The position numbers and the translations under genes are program-made. From positions 1-36,004 of the forward strand of contig CAMLUO010000009.1 in NCBI GenBank assembly GCA_946487895.1: a stretch of 36,004 bases of DNA. The letters are read 5' to 3'. Numbering within the stretch: the first letter of the stretch is position 1; each line of letters opens with the position of its first letter. The notes beneath the pieces were generated by a model, which was given only the letters and a program-made list of their open reading frames with translations, did not search any database and was not told the origin of the DNA. The stretch is from an uncultured Clostridium sp. GTDB lineage: Bacteria; Bacillota; Clostridia; TANB77; CAG-508. Below, in pieces: positions 33,398 to 36,004 of the stretch.

Positions 33398-35222
33398 AAA
33401 GGGGATAAAAATAGTAATTGCCTTTATATTATTTATCGTAGCATTAGTAATTAACTTTCCTAATGAATGGATAAATAAAGTATTATATATAATAGCATAT
33501 TTGATTGTAGGCTTTGAAGTTGTATTAGAAGCCATTGAAAACATTTTTAAAGGAAAAGTATTTGATGAAAACTTTTTAATGACAATTGCAACAATCGGTG
33601 CATTTGCAATTGGAGAATTTCCAGAAGCAGTAGCAGTAATGCTATTCTATCAAGTTGGAGAATTATTCCAAAGCTATGCAGTCGATAAATCTAGAAAATC
33701 AATTGCAAGTTTGATGGATATTAGACCAGATTATGCAAATGTAAAAAGAAATAATGAAATATCAAAAATTAATCCAGGAGAAGTAAAAATTGGAGAAACG
33801 ATAATTGTAAAACCAGGAGAAAAAATACCACTTGATGGAAAAATAATAAAAGGAAGTTCAATGTTAGATACATCAGCGTTAACAGGTGAATCTTTGCCAA
33901 GAGAAGTAAAAGAAAAAGATGAAGTATTAAGTGGTTGTATAAACCAAAATGGATTACTAGAAATAGAAGTAACAAAAGAATTTGGAGACTCAACTGTTAG
34001 TAAAATTCTAGATTTAGTAGAAAATGCTAGTAGTAAAAAATCAAAATCTGAAAACTTTATAACTAAATTTGCTAAATACTATACACCAGCAGTTGTAATA
34101 ATTGCAGTATTTCTAGCAGTTATTCCTACATTAGTTATTGAAGGAGCAGAATTTACAGATTGGCTATATAGAGCTTTAACGTTTTTAGTTGTATCATGTC
34201 CTTGTGCATTGGTTATATCTATACCTTTAGGATTTTTTGGAGGAATAGGAGGAGCATCTAAAAAAGGAATATTAGTTAAAGGAAGTAATTATTTAGAAGC
34301 TCTATCAAATAGCGAAATTGTTGTATTTGATAAAACTGGAACATTAACAAAAGGAGTATTTGAAGTACAAAAAATAGAACCAGTAGGAATATCAAAAGAA
34401 CAATTAATAAAATATGCAGCATATGCAGAAAGTTATTCAAATCATCCAATATCAGTATCAATAAAAAAAGCCTATGGAGAAGAAATAAATACAAATTTAA
34501 TTTCTAAGACAGAAGAATTATCAGGCCGCGGAGTTGTAGCTAAAATAGAAGATAAAGAAGTTTTAGCTGGAAACGAAAAATTGATGCAAGAAAAAAATGT
34601 AAAATATACAAAATGTAATGAAGTAGGAACAATTGTATATATTGCAATAAACAATGAGCTTGCAGGATATATAGTAATATCTGATGAAATAAAAGAAGAT
34701 TCTAAAAAAGCAATAGATGACCTAAAGAAAAACAATATAAAACAAACAGTTATGCTAACAGGAGATAGAAAAGATGTTGGCGAAAGTGTTGCTAAAGAAC
34801 TAGGAATAGATAAAGTATATACTGAATTATTACCAGATGGAAAGGTAGAAAAAGTAGAACAATTGCTTAAAGAAAAAACAGAAAAAGGAAAATTAGTATT
34901 TGTAGGTGATGGAATAAATGATGCACCGGTTTTAGCTTTAGCAGATATTGGTATAGCAATGGGAGGTTTAGGAGCTGATAGCGCGATAGAAGCAGCAGAT
35001 ATTGTTATTATGACAGATGAACCATCTAAAATAAATACTGCTATGAAAATTTCTAAGAAAACAATGAGAATTGTAAAGCAAAATATTATTTTTGCTATTG
35101 GCATTAAAATAGCTGTTCTAATTTTAAGTGCCTTTGGTTTATCTACAATGTGGGAAGCAGTTTTTGCAGATGTAGGTGTTTCAGTTATTGCTATTATTAA
35201 TTCATTGAGAGCTTTGAAATAA
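33375..35222 (+). CDS. cadA: P1B-type heavy-metal ATPase (Zn/Cd/Pb exporter)
   Basis: Pumps Zn2+, Cd2+ or Pb2+ out of the cell. 615 residues. It starts directly with membrane helices; there is no N-terminal CXXC (HMA) domain. Motifs: TSALTGES actuator loop, metal-binding SCPCALVISIP (C275/C277), phosphorylation D319 in FDKTGTLTKG, SNHPIS, TGDRKDVGESVA, GDGINDAPVLALADIGIAMG, and the last helix aspartate in AVFADVGVSVIAIINSLRAL, as in P1B-2 pumps. The start is GTG 33375 inside cadC, behind aaaggg; other starts slightly downstream are possible. Followed by a strong terminator. Confidence 0.94.
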   Translation: MNILKNYKKGIKIVIAFILFIVALVINFPNEWINKVLYIIAYLIVGFEVVLEAIENIFKGKVFDENFLMTIATIGAFAIGEFPEAVAVMLFYQVGELFQSYAVDKSRKSIASLMDIRPDYANVKRNNEISKINPGEVKIGETIIVKPGEKIPLDGKIIKGSSMLDTSALTGESLPREVKEKDEVLSGCINQNGLLEIEVTKEFGDSTVSKILDLVENASSKKSKSENFITKFAKYYTPAVVIIAVFLAVIPTLVIEGAEFTDWLYRALTFLVVSCPCALVISIPLGFFGGIGGASKKGILVKGSNYLEALSNSEIVVFDKTGTLTKGVFEVQKIEPVGISKEQLIKYAAYAESYSNHPISVSIKKAYGEEINTNLISKTEELSGRGVVAKIEDKEVLAGNEKLMQEKNVKYTKCNEVGTIVYIAINNELAGYIVISDEIKEDSKKAIDDLKKNNIKQTVMLTGDRKDVGESVAKELGIDKVYTELLPDGKVEKVEQLLKEKTEKGKLVFVGDGINDAPVLALADIGIAMGGLGADSAIEAADIVIMTDEPSKINTAMKISKKTMRIVKQNIIFAIGIKIAVLILSAFGLSTMWEAVFADVGVSVIAIINSLRALK

Positions 35223-35228
35223 ATTGGT

Positions 35229-35258
35229 AAAAGGTGTCCTGATTTTAGGACACCTTTT
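35229..35258. terminator. Bidirectional terminator between convergent genes
   Basis: A perfect 12-bp stem aaaaggtgtcct/aggacacctttt (35229-35240 with 35247-35258) with a 6-base loop serves both the cadA gene (+) and the unknown gene at 35278-35733 (-). Confidence 0.85.
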
Positions 35259-35277
35259 AAAGGAGATTTAGCAGGTT

Positions 35278-35733
35278 TTATGACTGTATAAACTTTACAA
35301 TTAACTCTTTAATTTTATCATCTTTAAATATAAAGCTTAAGTCACCAGCATTCTTATCAAAGAAATCATCATAGTAATTTGAAAGAGTTGAAGAGTATTC
35401 ATCTAAAGCTTTATTTAATTCTTCGATGTATTTTTCAACCCCATCCATTGATTCTTTCAAAGCTTCTTTAAATTCAGTTCTATTTATAGATGCAGTTGAT
35501 ACTTTAGAGAAGGCTGCTTCTATATCATCCCATTCTTGGAATTTAATATAACCATAGGAACTTTCATTCCAACTATACAATTGTGACCAAGAATTATTCA
35601 AAGCGTCTTTCATTTTACTAAGTGGAAAACTTCCTTTAAATACCCGGAAAGCTTCTTTTTTCAAGTTTTGAACAGTTTCTAAATTCCGTTTGATAAGAAG
35701 TATGCCCTGTAAAGTGTCTTGAATATTACTCAT
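35278..35733 (-). CDS. Hypothetical 151-residue soluble helical protein
   Basis: I do not recognise this protein. It begins MSNIQDTLQGILLIKRNLETVQNLKKEAFRV, is almost wholly helical, and is acidic toward the C-terminus (YIEELNKALDEYSSTLSNYYDDFFDKN). It has no membrane segment, signal or cysteines. Tryptophans in NSWSQLYSWNESSYGYIKFQEWDD could form a core. The helical pattern is reminiscent of WXG100-like or small anti-parallel bundle proteins, but there is no WXG turn. ATG 35733 is fixed by aaaggag 9 bases upstream; a start at 35760 lies before that site. It has a near-consensus promoter of its own. Confidence 0.65.
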   Translation of the reverse strand: MSNIQDTLQGILLIKRNLETVQNLKKEAFRVFKGSFPLSKMKDALNNSWSQLYSWNESSYGYIKFQEWDDIEAAFSKVSTASINRTEFKEALKESMDGVEKYIEELNKALDEYSSTLSNYYDDFFDKNAGDLSFIFKDDKIKELIVKFIQS

Positions 35734-35777
35734 AAAATAGTCTCCTTTCAAAATAGACAATTATTTGTGACAATAGA

Positions 35778-35806
35778 ATTATAGTATAATCAACATAAAA
35801 AGTCAA
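35778..35806 (-). promoter_or_regulatory. Near-consensus promoter of the 151-residue protein gene
   Basis: On the - strand: TTGACT (35806-35801), 17-base spacer, TATAAT (35783-35778), about 45 bases before the ATG. Confidence 0.75.
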
Positions 35807-35836
35807 CTTGATTAATAAAATTATAAATCAAAATCC

Positions 35837-35865
35837 TTGATTATTACTAAAAAATATGTTATATT
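35837..35865 (+). promoter_or_regulatory. Rightward promoter toward the window edge
   Basis: TTGATT (35837-35842), 17-base spacer, TATATT (35860-35865), pointing into the tandem repeats and beyond the window. Confidence 0.5.
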
Positions 35866-35925
35866 AAGTATATAAGAGCAATAAATTTATATATTTTGCA
35901 TATAATAATATTGCTAATATTAGCT

Positions 35926-36004
35926 AAAAAAAGTGGTGAATCCAGCCATTAAATTGGAACTTAAAAAAGCGGTGAATCCAGCCATAAATTGGAACTTAAA
36001 AAAG
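35926..36004. repeat. Tandem 35/36-bp repeat array cut by the window edge
   Basis: Two full units and the start of a third, each an A-run followed by g(t/c)ggtgaatccagccat, then taaattggaactt. Phase marks (the G after the A-run) are at 35933, 35969 and 36004, a period of 36 then 35. The units differ by one substitution and one deleted base. The array continues off the window. It may be an insertion-sequence end with multiple transposase sites. Confidence 0.75.

Noticed and set aside
34472..35104. A 210-codon open frame on the - strand inside cadA
   Set aside because: Shadow of a well-conserved P-type ATPase; biased Ser/Phe/Ile content and no start signals.
35926..36004. Start of a CRISPR array
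   Set aside because: The repeated units are contiguous and near-identical over their full length, with no variable spacers.

Overview
The window reads as chromosome of a strongly AT-rich (about 30% G+C by eye), spore-forming, anaerobic Firmicute of the Clostridia. The reasons are a complete spoIIIAA-AH sporulation operon, a class III (oxygen-sensitive) ribonucleotide reductase with its activase, strong AGGAGG-type ribosome binding sites, and A-ending codon use throughout. No rRNA, tRNA or CRISPR array was found, and no intact transposase. Almost every gene is on the + strand; only a small Xre-type regulator (26296-26502) and an unknown 151-residue protein (35278-35733) are on the - strand.

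Layout. (1) 1-2297: 5'-truncated nrdD, then nrdG, closed by a terminator. (2) 2394-5275: PAP2 phosphatase, GNAT acetyltransferase, and a BceRS-like two-component pair without its usual ABC transporter. (3) 5371-14598: a defence region. An AAA ATPase of the DUF4143 type is followed by a Wadjet-like anti-plasmid SMC system in the order jetD-jetA-jetB-jetC. An unusual 131-bp nested-palindrome element lies between jetD and jetA. (4) 14638-17890: Ogt-type DNA methyltransferase, a DUF362 gene broken by an internal deletion and preceded by a MerR-type promoter, larC encoded in two frames joined by a likely -1 frameshift, an ABM-fold monooxygenase and two tiny ORFs. (5) 18135-20600: yebC and a membrane-anchored extracytoplasmic protein. 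(6) 20689-26239: spoIIIAA-AH; spoIIIAA carries a one-base frameshift and three gaps in the operon hold REP-like inserts. (7) 26867-32824: 6-phosphofructokinase, then a FIST-domain protein, an aldehyde dehydrogenase, a membrane-anchored protein and a FucO-like iron alcohol dehydrogenase. (8) 33044-35222: a CadC-like ArsR repressor overlapping a Zn/Cd/Pb P1B-ATPase. (9) 35278-36004: the 151-residue unknown with a near-consensus promoter, then a rightward promoter running into 35/36-bp tandem repeats cut by the window edge.

How the parts work together. NrdG makes the glycyl radical on NrdD for anaerobic dNTP synthesis. JetABC forms a condensin-like loop extruder and JetD is the Toprim nuclease that cuts small circular DNA. 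The SpoIIIA proteins build the channel between mother cell and forespore. CadC would release the cadA promoter when metal binds. The aldehyde dehydrogenase and FucO-like reductase form an aldehyde-handling pair. The strongest leads are the structured element inside the Wadjet operon, the two-frame larC, a repeat family whose two copies keep a stem by compensatory changes, and the tandem repeats at the right edge. I saw no clearly new multi-gene system; the Wadjet-like locus with its unusual order and embedded element is the nearest candidate.
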